Shown here: positions 16,235 through 23,785 of the stretch, in pieces | Position numbering within the stretch: the first letter of the stretch is position 1 | Layout: every line of letters begins with the position of its first letter | Origin: Shewanella sp. SR44-3 | GTDB taxonomy: Bacteria > Pseudomonadota > Gammaproteobacteria > Enterobacterales > Shewanellaceae | Assembly (NCBI RefSeq): GCF_014163735.1 | Contig: NZ_JACJDV010000022.1 | Span: 1 to 52,870, forward strand | Length of the DNA: 52,870 bases | Direction of reading: 5' to 3' | Program-made: the position numbers and the translations under genes | Notes under the pieces: generated by a model | The model's database searches: none | Told to the model about the DNA's origin: nothing | What the model saw: the letters and a program-made list of their open reading frames with translations, nothing else

Positions 16235-16693
16235 TTATGCGCCGACTTTACCGCCAATGTCACCACAAGCTTTTGCTGGTGCAGCGACAAAACCTGTGCC
16301 TTTACAGCTTGCTTGCCCACCACAGGCATTGTCTGCGGTTTTGCAATCATTGTGACCTTTACAGACGTTAACGCCATAGCAATGAACTAAATCTGCTTGC
16401 GCTATGCTGCCAACCCAATCGTCTTTCGTTTCGCCGCCCACATCAGCACAACTTTTTGATGGCATAGCAACAAAACCTGTGCCTTTACAGCTCGCTTGCC
16501 CACCACAGGCATTGTCTGCAGTTTTACAATCATTGTGGCCTTTACAGACATTAACCCCATAACAATGCACTAAATCAGCATTACCTGCAGCGGGGGCAGT
16601 GCCAGTTTCACCGGCAGTGGCGTAACCGGACATACTTGCCATTGCCATCGCTAATGCTGCGCCAGTTAGGGTACCTTGTGCTTTCTTATTCAT
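16235..16693 (-). CDS. bufA: Bufferin-like RiPP precursor (DUF2282 type) with a tandem-duplicated cysteine core
   Basis: The ATG at 16693 follows AAGGAAG; an upstream in-frame start at 16768 has no such site. The 152-residue product has a signal peptide (about 1-27, cut likely at YATA/GET). It then carries two copies of a core, Ala39-Ala76 and Ala100-Ala137, identical over 38 residues and spaced 61 apart. Each core with its tail has six cysteines: 44, 50, 56, 63, 69, 82 and 105, 111, 117, 124, 130, 143. [10 protein letters not shown] and [13 protein letters not shown] match DUF2282 precursors, which are modified on cysteine by DUF692 enzymes and bind copper in studied cases. The usual precursor has one core. 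The coding DNA of the copies differs at ten third positions and no others. Confidence 0.9.
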   Translation of the reverse strand: MNKKAQGTLTGAALAMAMASMSGYATAGETGTAPAAGNADLVHCYGVNVCKGHNDCKTADNACGGQASCKGTGFVAMPSKSCADVGGETKDDWVGSIAQADLVHCYGVNVCKGHNDCKTADNACGGQASCKGTGFVAAPAKACGDIGGKVGA

Positions 16694-17104
16694 GGTGACT
16701 TCCTTAACGTTTAGTTTATGAGAATACAACTGGGTTAAGCCTAGCTGGCTATTGAGCAATAAGAGCATTATTTCTAATTGATACTACCCAGCTTGCTTTT
16801 AGCGTGTTGTTAGTTTCATTTTATTGCACTAAGCAACTAAGCAACTAAGCAACTAAGCAACTATGTGACCTGAGAGCTGAGGGAAATATTTCAAAACTAA
16901 TTGTTAAGATTACTCATTTATAGGGTAGACGAAAGGACTAGTCTGCGACTTTTGTCTTAGCCAAAGGGGCTAATTTTGCCGTTAAATGCCTTTCTTGAGT
17001 AACGCTACAAGTAAGATGCTGTTACCCTGATGTTGCATTTTTTTGATGGGTAATATTAATCGATTATCGTGTCAGTACTATTAATCAGTGGGCGGGTTAA
17101 TCCA
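16694..17104. other. Divergent intergenic region between bufA and csgE
   Basis: These 411 bases should hold both promoters. On the bufA side the leader has AAGGAAG before the start and an AT-rich stretch with TATTCT-like elements, but no confident -35/-10 pair or copper-regulator box was seen. An 8-base tandem repeat lies near the middle (16828-16865). No coding sequence is apparent. Confidence 0.6.
16828..16865. repeat. Tandem 8-base repeat (ACTAAGCA, four copies plus a partial)
   Basis: Four exact copies of ACTAAGCA run from 16828 to 16859, then ACTATG. The array lies about 135 bases upstream of the bufA start and 240 bases upstream of csgE. Copy number could vary by slippage and shift promoter spacing. 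Confidence 0.9.
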
Positions 17105-17515
17105 ATGAAAACACAGATGATAATCAGTGTTCTTCTTGCTGTGTTGTGTTTTACGCCTAGTACTTTGGCTGGGCAAGCCGCAGAAGATGAAATTGAGATC
17201 AGTGGTTTAGTGATAGACAGAACCTTAACTCGTTTTGGTAAGGATTTTAGTTTCTATTATTCAAGCTATTGGCGAGATTTGCCTTTTACTCAAGGCTTTA
17301 ATGTCACCCTTAATGAAACGGTATTTCCCCAAGCGGGGACCTTACTGACCTTGGAGATCAATGGCACCAAAATTTATTCTACCCACTTTGGCAGGCGAGC
17401 TTCGCCGGTAAAAGAAAAAGCCGAGCAGGCGGTATTGATAAGTATTGACTATATCGCCCAAGTGAAAGCTCAGGCTTTAACCGGCGAGTTTTCGAGTGAT
17501 TACGACGGATTTTAG
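17105..17515 (+). CDS. csgE: Curli secretion accessory protein CsgE
   Basis: The ATG at 17105 starts directly on a signal peptide (MKTQMIISVLLAVLCFTPSTLAG, cut near residue 23), which supports it over the GTG at 17069. The 136-residue product matches CsgE: EISGLVIDRTLTRFGKDFSFYYSSYW at the start of the mature part, FNVTLNETVFPQAGTLLTLEING in the middle. CsgE caps the CsgG pore on the periplasmic side and helps admit curli subunits. It is the first gene of a tight csgEFG unit. No csgA, csgB or csgD is near. Confidence 0.92.
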   Translation: MKTQMIISVLLAVLCFTPSTLAGQAAEDEIEISGLVIDRTLTRFGKDFSFYYSSYWRDLPFTQGFNVTLNETVFPQAGTLLTLEINGTKIYSTHFGRRASPVKEKAEQAVLISIDYIAQVKAQALTGEFSSDYDGF

Positions 17516-17525
17516 GATAATAATA

Positions 17526-17912
17526 ATGAATTACAGGACGTTATTAACTGGCGCAATATTTCTGTGTGCCTGCTCTACTCAGGCTACTGAGCTAATTTAC
17601 ACCCCAGTGAACCCAAGTTTTGGCGGCTCGCCCTTAAATGGTTCTTTTTTGCTCAATAAAGCTCAGGCTCAAAACGATAATAGCAGAAGTAATGACAAAG
17701 ACTTTGTCACTCGTTTTAAAGAGTCATTGGAGCGTAACATTATTGGTACTATTACTCGTGGCGTTGCAGACGGGGAAATTACCGATGGCACCTATGATAC
17801 TGGTGATTTTAGGGTTGTGGTTTCACCGACGAGTAATGGAGTCATGCTGACCATTACTAACATATTAACGGGTGAAGTGACTGTCATCGAAATGCCGACT
17901 TATGGAGGATAA
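17526..17912 (+). CDS. csgF: Curli assembly protein CsgF
   Basis: The ATG at 17526 is 10 bases after the csgE stop, preceded by AGGA. The 128-residue product has a signal peptide ending at about STQA/TELIY. The mature N-terminus has the diagnostic PVNPSFGGSPLNGSFLLNKAQAQN, the segment that inserts into the CsgG channel from outside and forms its second constriction. The C-terminal part is beta-rich and ends in TNILTGEVTVIEMP. It acts at the cell surface to couple secretion with nucleation of fibres. Confidence 0.95.
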   Translation: MNYRTLLTGAIFLCACSTQATELIYTPVNPSFGGSPLNGSFLLNKAQAQNDNSRSNDKDFVTRFKESLERNIIGTITRGVADGEITDGTYDTGDFRVVVSPTSNGVMLTITNILTGEVTVIEMPTYGG

Positions 17913-17915
17913 ACG

Positions 17916-18713
17916 ATGAAATTATTAATCACAGTATTAGCCTTAAGCTTGAGTTTATCTGCTTGCAGTTTGATCCCTAAACCTGATCTGAATTTGAGTG
18001 ACGCTGAGGTTAATCCCCTGAGTGAAACCATGCGCGCCTTACAAGCAAAGCCTGGACCTAAATATGCTATTCCTGTGGCCGTTTACTCGTTTCGTGACCA
18101 AACAGGACAGTATAAACCACAAGCTAACGTGAGTTCATTCTCCACCGCGGTGACTCAAGGCGCCACCTCAATGCTAGTGCAGACCTTACTTGACTCAAAA
18201 TGGTTTACTCCCGTTGAACGTGAAGGCTTGCAAAACTTACTTACAGAGCGAAAAATTAGTGCTAAGCAAGGCAGTAAAGATGATATGCCAGGGCTTTCTG
18301 ATGCCAGATTACTGTTAGAAGGTGGCATTATTAGCTATGAAACTAATACCAGCACAGGCGGTGCAGGCGTTGAGTATTACGGCATTGGTGCGTCTGAAAT
18401 GTACCGTGAAGACCAAATTACCATTTACCTGCGCGCCGTTGATGTACATACGGGCAAGGTGATGATGTCAGTGTCTACCACTAAGCGGGTATTATCTCAG
18501 GAAATGCGCGCGGGTTTATTTAGGTATACCAGTCTGAATCGTCTCGCTGAAGCTGAAGTCGGTTTTACCACTAATGAGCCTGTGCAGTTTTGTGTGCTAC
18601 AAGCCATTGAACTTGCGGTATCTGAAATGGTAGATAAAGGCATAACGCAAGGCTTTTGGAGGCCCGCTAATTCAAGTAGTGCTAATGATGGCGAATCACT
18701 GAGTGACAGCTAA
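17916..18713 (+). CDS. csgG: Curli secretion pore lipoprotein CsgG
   Basis: A 265-residue outer-membrane lipoprotein with lipobox LSAC (cysteine at residue 17). It shows the CsgG pattern: YAIPVAVYSFRDQTGQYKP, STAVTQGATSMLVQTLLDSKWFTPVEREGLQNLLTERKI, and LLLEGGIISYETNTSTGGAGVEYYGIG. Nine subunits form the pore for unfolded substrate. The start is 3 bases after the csgF stop, with GGAGG inside the end of csgF, so translation is coupled. A convergent terminator follows. Confidence 0.96.
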   Translation: MKLLITVLALSLSLSACSLIPKPDLNLSDAEVNPLSETMRALQAKPGPKYAIPVAVYSFRDQTGQYKPQANVSSFSTAVTQGATSMLVQTLLDSKWFTPVEREGLQNLLTERKISAKQGSKDDMPGLSDARLLLEGGIISYETNTSTGGAGVEYYGIGASEMYREDQITIYLRAVDVHTGKVMMSVSTTKRVLSQEMRAGLFRYTSLNRLAEAEVGFTTNEPVQFCVLQAIELAVSEMVDKGITQGFWRPANSSSANDGESLSDS

Positions 18714-18733
18714 CTTAATATGATTGTTATCGC

Positions 18734-18768
18734 AATAAAAACGCCTCAATTTGAGGTGTTTTTATTTG
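18734..18768. terminator. Bidirectional terminator shared by csgG and the GGDEF gene
   Basis: AATAAAAACGCCTCAA pairs with TTGAGGTGTTTTTATT, with A and T runs on both sides. It overlaps the last codons of the converging GGDEF gene. Confidence 0.88.
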
Positions 18769-19570
18769 CCGTTGAAAAATTCGCCTCATATAGGCAGTAG
18801 GGTTTTTTATTACGTTTGGCCTGATACATAGCAATGTCAGCATGGTTGAGTAATTGTTTCCTATGGCTGCCATGGTGTGGATATTCAGCAATGCCTATGC
18901 TCACACCAATATGAATGATGTGCTGTTGATAATTTATTGGTTGACTAATGAGTCCATGCAGCTGTTCCACAAATACTTGCCCATGACTGGCAAAGCTACC
19001 GAATAATAATATCCCCAGTTCATCACCCCCAAGTCGTGCGGCGACAGCGTGTTCGGGTAAGCAGCTGCGAATGCGTTCAGCGACAGATTTTAATACTTTG
19101 TCACCACAGTTATGGCCATGGGTATCGTTAATTTTTTTAAAATCATTTAAGTCGAGTATTAAGCAGCAAAATATCTGATTGTCTTGGCTTATTTGTGACA
19201 GTTTTTTATAAAATACGATCCGATTGGGCAAGCGAGTCAAGGGATCGTGATGTGCCTGATGTAAATGTCGATTAGCTTGACTGACCAGCACGTGAATGGT
19301 TTTTTCGCTCATGCGAGTAATAATATAAACAAAACCGCCTCCGCCACAAAAGACTAATGCCACCACCATCTCTAATTGGGTCACTGGATGGTCGCTTAAC
19401 ATATAGAGGTAACCGAAATAACCTGTGATAAAAGCGAAAATTAGCCCAAGTAAAATACGCCAGCCTTGCTGTTGTTCTGTGGGAAGCTGGCTAATTGAAA
19501 ATGCGGGTTTAAGAGATAGCAGTAAAAGTATAAGACCTGTAATAATAAGAGCTTGAGCTAGGCTATTCAT
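18746..19570 (-). CDS. Membrane-bound diguanylate cyclase (GGDEF domain)
   Basis: A 274-residue protein with three N-terminal membrane spans (about 5-24, 38-58, 65-86) and a GGDEF domain (about 105-265). The domain has HHDPLTRLPNR, DLNDFKKINDTHGHNCGDKVL and active-site GGDEL at 181-185. Leu in place of Phe is a common tolerated variant, so activity is likely. No RxxD inhibitory site is seen before the motif, so product inhibition through that site is not expected. It converges on csgG. Cyclic di-GMP often controls matrix production, so a functional link with the curli genes is possible but not shown. Confidence 0.92.
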   Translation of the reverse strand: MNSLAQALIITGLILLLLSLKPAFSISQLPTEQQQGWRILLGLIFAFITGYFGYLYMLSDHPVTQLEMVVALVFCGGGGFVYIITRMSEKTIHVLVSQANRHLHQAHHDPLTRLPNRIVFYKKLSQISQDNQIFCCLILDLNDFKKINDTHGHNCGDKVLKSVAERIRSCLPEHAVAARLGGDELGILLFGSFASHGQVFVEQLHGLISQPINYQQHIIHIGVSIGIAEYPHHGSHRKQLLNHADIAMYQAKRNKKPYCLYEANFSTANKNTSN

Positions 19571-19733
19571 TTATTCTCCCTAGCTGAGGTTGATTAACCT
19601 TCGCAAGTCACTGAAGCGTCCAAAAACTATAGAAGACACATCGAAAGACAGCAAGTGAAGACGGTGAACTCAAGTTGATTGGATAGCGACGCTTTGAAAG
19701 ACATTGAAACGATAAAAGGAGTTGATTTTAAAT

Positions 19734-20756
19734 ATGATGTTGTTAATTACGGCTAAGTTATCTAACTATTTTAAGGTATTTACATCACCTAGAAACCGCA
19801 GGGTTCATTTAAGTATTGCAGTAGCGTTTGCTTGCTCATTTGAGCTTGTTGCGGCGCAGACGGTCGCTCCTCTTGAGGCAGAAACGACAACAAGACCCAA
19901 AACTGAAGTGAATACCGAACTGAAAATGTCAGATCAAGTCCATAGCGCGTTCGAGATCCCAAGAAGCACTGTGATTGATGTAAAAGATCCCATTAGCGGC
20001 AGAACTTACCCGCTATTTATCAAGTTACCAAAATCTTATCGCAGCCAGCCTAATAAGCGCTACCCAGTGATTTATTTAACTGACTCTTGGTACAGCTTTC
20101 AAATTGTCTCAGGGGCAACGCGCTTTCCGATGAATTTTAACCAAATGGATGAAGCTATTATTGTTGCCATTTCTTATTCCAAAGAAAGTCGAGGTAGCTC
20201 GAGCCGCAATCGTGATTACACCCCAACGGTCAATCCTGCATGGAAAGATATAACCGGAGGCGCTGCAGCCCACAGGGACTTTATTGAAACGACAGTGTTT
20301 GCTTATGTTGAAGGTCATTATCGCGCAGAGGCTGACAGTCGTATTTTTATTGGCAACTCTTTCGGCGGCCTTTTTGGTAGTTACATCCTGATGACCAAAC
20401 CAGAGATGTTTGACAGCTATATACTTGGCAGCCCTTCTTACTGGTGGGATGGGGGTTATATTTTTGAATTAGAAAAACAGTTCAAACAAAGCATAAAGCC
20501 TGTCTCAGCTAAGGTCTTTATCGGTATTGGCGAATTAGAAAAGAAAGTCAACGGGGCAGGGGAAGACATGGTTAAGGAGGCACAAGCTTTTTACGATTTG
20601 ATGCAACAATGGCCTTTAAGTCCTCAAACTAAATTATTGATTATCCCAGAGGCGGATCATCAAATGGCGTTTCCTACCACGGCAATCCATGGATTACAGT
20701 GGATATTGGGTAAGTGTCCACCAAAGGGAAATTGCCTGCAGGGAAATCATAAGTAA
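19734..20756 (+). CDS. Secreted alpha/beta-hydrolase of the esterase D / Fes-like family
   Basis: The ATG at 19734 follows AAAGGAG; a TTG at 19722 touches that site and is unlikely. The 340-residue product has an extended N-terminal leader with a hydrophobic segment (about 25-40) and probable signal cleavage near LVAAQ. Mature parts fit the putative-esterase family: RTYPLFIKLPKSYRSQPNKRYPVIYLTDSW, the nucleophile elbow GNSFGGLFGSY (Ser in the middle), and the C-terminal His in PEADHQMAFP. Related proteins cleave ferric-siderophore esters or carboxylic esters. No iron-uptake genes are adjacent, so the substrate is open. Confidence 0.85.
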   Translation: MMLLITAKLSNYFKVFTSPRNRRVHLSIAVAFACSFELVAAQTVAPLEAETTTRPKTEVNTELKMSDQVHSAFEIPRSTVIDVKDPISGRTYPLFIKLPKSYRSQPNKRYPVIYLTDSWYSFQIVSGATRFPMNFNQMDEAIIVAISYSKESRGSSSRNRDYTPTVNPAWKDITGGAAAHRDFIETTVFAYVEGHYRAEADSRIFIGNSFGGLFGSYILMTKPEMFDSYILGSPSYWWDGGYIFELEKQFKQSIKPVSAKVFIGIGELEKKVNGAGEDMVKEAQAFYDLMQQWPLSPQTKLLIIPEADHQMAFPTTAIHGLQWILGKCPPKGNCLQGNHK

Positions 20757-20843
20757 CCTCAACTCTTAAGTGACTTAATTCTTGGGGCGGGGTAAGGGCT
20801 TATCGCTTAATTGAACTGTAATCGAAGTATGCCTTAATTGAAC

Positions 20844-21479
20844 TTATGCCTTAATCGAGCGCCAAAACAACTCAAAGCTTGCTGCTCTGTAGTCTGAGTC
20901 TTGGCCAAGTTGTGGGTGGTCGGTAAAGAAGCTAATGCTGGCTAAGTATTGTCCATTGCAATTTTCCAGCATCAGTGCGATTGGAAATGGCGCTATTTCA
21001 CCATTGTGCTGTCCTTGGGTCAGTAAATTTGAAATAAAGCCCAGTATTGAGTGCATGGCGTGTTCGCGCACTGCGAGAGAAAGTTCTGGAGACATAGAAT
21101 AGATCAAGAAAAAGCGCTGCTTGATGGGATTTGCAATGGCCCAATCTATGGCCCGGCTCCACAATGTATGGGCCGCGGCTTTAAGGCTTTGTGGCTGCTT
21201 ATTGCCAGCGCCTTGTTCAATTTGTTGTAGTGCTAATAAAATGTCCTCTGCAAACTCTTGTTTAATAGATAAAAAAAGCTCATTCATTAATACTTCTTTG
21301 GAAGCGAAATGATGAAACAAGGTGCCCGTTGCTACCCCTGCTTGGCGAGCTATCTGCGCGGTTGAGCTGCCATGAAAACCTTGGCTTACAAACAACTCCA
21401 AAGCGGTCGCTAAAATCGCTTGGCGTTTACTGGGATGGCGTTGGGGAGCGCTGTTATTATCCAAAGTGCTGCTGCTCAA
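20844..21479 (-). CDS. TetR-family transcriptional regulator
   Basis: The best start is the TTG at 21479: AAAGGA lies 7 bases upstream, while an earlier TTG (21533) sits in a hairpin loop with no site. The 211-residue product has a TetR helix-turn-helix (about residues 18-65: ILATALELFVSQGFHGSSTAQIARQAGVATGTLFHHFASKEVL) and an all-helical ligand domain. It follows the aldehyde dehydrogenase gene on the same strand by 96 bases with a hairpin between. A likely operator is the 40-bp inverted repeat at 23021-23060. Confidence 0.9.
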   Translation of the reverse strand: MSSSTLDNNSAPQRHPSKRQAILATALELFVSQGFHGSSTAQIARQAGVATGTLFHHFASKEVLMNELFLSIKQEFAEDILLALQQIEQGAGNKQPQSLKAAAHTLWSRAIDWAIANPIKQRFFLIYSMSPELSLAVREHAMHSILGFISNLLTQGQHNGEIAPFPIALMLENCNGQYLASISFFTDHPQLGQDSDYRAASFELFWRSIKA

Positions 21480-21520
21480 GTTGGCGTCCTTTTCATATTG
21501 AATGCCGCATTTTATCAACA

Positions 21521-21542
21521 AGATGAGCCGCAAGGCTCATCT
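21521..21542 (-). promoter_or_regulatory. Hairpin between aldehyde dehydrogenase and tetR genes
   Basis: A perfect 9-bp stem AGATGAGCC/GGCTCATCT with a 4-base loop lies in the 96-base gap. There is no long T-run, so it may reduce read-through into tetR or protect the upstream message. Confidence 0.65.
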
Positions 21543-21575
21543 ATTGGCAAGTCATGCTTATTTAACGCAGCTAGC

Positions 21576-22994
21576 TTATCTAAGGAAAAACTTCAGCAGT
21601 AAGGCTTGGAGTTTGTTGCCATAGGGAGGGTGTACTAACCTACTGGTGCTAAAACGGCCACTTTTCAGCACAGTTTTAGCGTGACTGAAGGTTAAAAAGC
21701 CTTCTTTGCCATGGTAGTGACCCATGCCTGAGGGGCCAATACCACCAAAAGGGGCATCGTCGGCTGCTACGTGCAATACGGTTTCATTGATAGATACGCC
21801 GCCAGAATGAGTTTGCGCCAGAATATGCTGCTGCACTTTGCTGTCTAGGCTCATGATGTACAGCGCAAGCGGTCTATCGTGGGCTTTGATGTAATTGATG
21901 GCTTCATCAAGAGTGCCGTAGGGAATAATTGGTAATAAAGGACCAAAGATTTCTGTTTGCATTACCGCCATGTCAGGGGTGACATTTGTTATCAACTGAG
22001 TGGCTAATTTACTGATAGAGCTAGACGGCGCAGCTGGGGTTATTGTTGCACCTTTGGCTTTGGCATCTTCAAGCACTGCTTGCAGGCGTTGTTGCTGCCT
22101 TGCATTAATGATGTTGCCATAGTCTTGATTATGTTCAAAATCTGGGTACATTTTTTGAAAATGATTGCTGTAGGCCTGAATAAAAGACTCAAGCTTAGCT
22201 TTTGGGCAGAGTACATAATCGGGCGCGACGCAGATCTGTCCAGCGTTAAGGCACTTACCGTAGATCATTCGCTCAACCGCAAGTTCAATGGGCATATCAT
22301 CGGCAATAATGGTCGGGGATTTTCCGCCTAGCTCTAGGGTCACTGGAGTCAAGTTTTCGGCAGCCGCTCGCATCACATGGCGGCCGACTTGGGTTGAGCC
22401 GGTAAAGAGTAAATGATTAAAAGGTAGCGATGAGAATGCCGCTGCAACGTCTGCTTCTCCTTCAACGATAGCCACTTCAGTTGTGGCAAAAATCTCTGCT
22501 AATAATTGGCGAATTACCTGATTGGTCTCAGGAGTGAATTCAGACATTTTCAACATGGCATTATTGCCCGCTGCCAGCGCAGTAACTAACGGCCCCATGG
22601 AAAGCATAATGGGGAAGTTCCACGGCACTATAATGCCAATAACCCCAAGTGGCTGATATTGCACTGAGACACTGGCTGGGGATAACAATAATCCCGCATG
22701 ACGGCGGCTGGGACGCATCCAAGACTTAAGTTGTTTAAGGCTGTAATTTATGTGGTTAATACAAGGTAATATGTCTGAAATTAAGCTGTCATGGTGAGAT
22801 CTATGGCCGTAATCGCGCTTTAATGCTTCGATAAGCTGAGTTTGATGTTTGACGATTTGTTGTTTTAGTTTAGTGAGCTTAGCCACTCTTAATTCATAGT
22901 TGGGAGAGGGCGCAGCATTGAACTGGGTTAACTGCTCGTTAAAGGTAGCTTGCATGGTATTTATGCTCGCTGCTGAGTCTATGGCCACATTCAT
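21576..22994 (-). CDS. Aldehyde dehydrogenase, coniferyl-aldehyde dehydrogenase type
   Basis: The ATG at 22994 follows AAGGA; upstream readings run into the operator palindrome. The 472-residue NAD(P)-dependent enzyme shows VPWNFPIMLS, the FTGSTQVGRHVM nucleotide loop, general base Glu in LELGGKSP and catalytic Cys in GQICVAPDY. Its length and the C-terminal membrane-like tail (KLQALLLKFFLR) resemble the CalB/fatty-aldehyde group. It likely oxidises medium- or long-chain or aromatic aldehydes to acids. The TetR gene just downstream probably controls it in answer to an aldehyde or related ligand. Confidence 0.9.
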   Translation of the reverse strand: MNVAIDSAASINTMQATFNEQLTQFNAAPSPNYELRVAKLTKLKQQIVKHQTQLIEALKRDYGHRSHHDSLISDILPCINHINYSLKQLKSWMRPSRRHAGLLLSPASVSVQYQPLGVIGIIVPWNFPIMLSMGPLVTALAAGNNAMLKMSEFTPETNQVIRQLLAEIFATTEVAIVEGEADVAAAFSSLPFNHLLFTGSTQVGRHVMRAAAENLTPVTLELGGKSPTIIADDMPIELAVERMIYGKCLNAGQICVAPDYVLCPKAKLESFIQAYSNHFQKMYPDFEHNQDYGNIINARQQQRLQAVLEDAKAKGATITPAAPSSSISKLATQLITNVTPDMAVMQTEIFGPLLPIIPYGTLDEAINYIKAHDRPLALYIMSLDSKVQQHILAQTHSGGVSINETVLHVAADDAPFGGIGPSGMGHYHGKEGFLTFSHAKTVLKSGRFSTSRLVHPPYGNKLQALLLKFFLR

Positions 22995-23020
22995 CTGCGA
23001 TTCCTTTTGATTAATTATCA

Positions 23021-23060
23021 ATATAACCCAAACCGACTAATCAGTCGGTTTGGGTTATAT
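23021..23060. promoter_or_regulatory. 40-bp perfect inverted repeat, probable TetR operator
   Basis: Arms of 18 bases (ATATAACCCAAACCGACT and its exact complement) flank AATC. The inner part ACCGACT-AATC-AGTCGGT is typical in form for TetR sites. It starts 27 bases upstream of the dehydrogenase ATG and so overlaps its promoter region. The arms are longer than such operators need. Confidence 0.82.
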
Positions 23061-23188
23061 TTGTACAAATAATGGTTTAAAGCAAGCTAAATTGTAGCGG
23101 GGTCACGTTTTCGGTAGCTACAGCCTTCTACACTTAATCAATAGGAAAGAATGTAAACACACTGAGTCTGAACTCTAAATGTAAAGCA

Positions 23189-23205
23189 CAGCATTTTGAA
23201 TGCTG
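23189..23205 (+). promoter_or_regulatory. Small hairpin in the leader of the universal stress gene
   Basis: CAGCATT and AATGCTG pair perfectly around TTG, about 50 bases before the start codon. No known leader family was recognised. Confidence 0.4.
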
Positions 23206-23256
23206 AACTTATAACATAGGGTTTGGATAACGATTTGCAATCAAATGGAGGTGAGT

Positions 23257-23688
23257 ATGCGTAAAGGTATGATTTTATGGCCAACAGATTTCTCTGAAAC
23301 GGCGTCCCATGCCCTGAGCTATGCCATTGAAATGGCTAATTTGTATCAAGTAGGGGTCAAAATTTTGCATGTTGTACCACAGCCTGTGGGGGATGAGAAC
23401 TACATGATTTTGTCTATCACCCCTGAGGATTTAGCAAAAAATATGGAGCTTGCAGCAGCAAACAGAATGCAGCAATTACTTAAGGAGTTAAATACAGAGT
23501 TAAAGGTCGAAACTCAAATTCGCCGTGGTGATGCTGCCACGGAGATTATTGCCGAAGCTAATGCCGGTGAAGTGGGCATGGTGGTGATTGCTAGTCACGG
23601 TAGAACTGGTTTTAGTCATTTTCTTCATGAGAATGTTGCTGAGGCGGTGGCGAACTTGGCCACATGTCCAGTGTTGGTGGTCAAGTAG
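23257..23688 (+). CDS. Universal stress protein (UspA family)
   Basis: The ATG at 23257 sits 6 bases after GGAGGT-like sequence; an ATG at 23245 overlaps that site. The 143-residue single-domain protein has the family start ILWPTDFSETASHALSYAIEMAN and the ATP-loop pattern ASHGRTGFSHFLHENVAEAVANLATCPVLVVK at the C-terminus. The glycines and serine spacing fit an ATP-binding Usp. Such proteins support survival under stress. It is divergent from the dehydrogenase gene, and the inverted repeat at 23021 lies between them. Confidence 0.93.
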   Translation: MRKGMILWPTDFSETASHALSYAIEMANLYQVGVKILHVVPQPVGDENYMILSITPEDLAKNMELAAANRMQQLLKELNTELKVETQIRRGDAATEIIAEANAGEVGMVVIASHGRTGFSHFLHENVAEAVANLATCPVLVVK

Positions 23689-23785
23689 GGCTGATGGGCA
23701 AATAAGACTGGGTGAAAACAGAGCTGGTTTCAAACCGCTGTTGGCAAGTGCGGCTTTAATCCAGAGTAAGTGCCTGCTAACAAGT

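Noticed and set aside
16180..16377. Minus-strand 65-residue frame within the RiPP precursor gene
   Set aside because: It is a shifted frame of the second core and the following hairpin, with no signal peptide or start site.
16828..16865. Short repeated units that might suggest a CRISPR array
   Set aside because: The 8-base units are directly adjacent with no spacers and there are no cas genes.
19585..19600. AGGTT/AACCT inverted repeat before the GGDEF gene as an operator
   Set aside because: Arms of five bases are within chance expectation in this AT-rich DNA.
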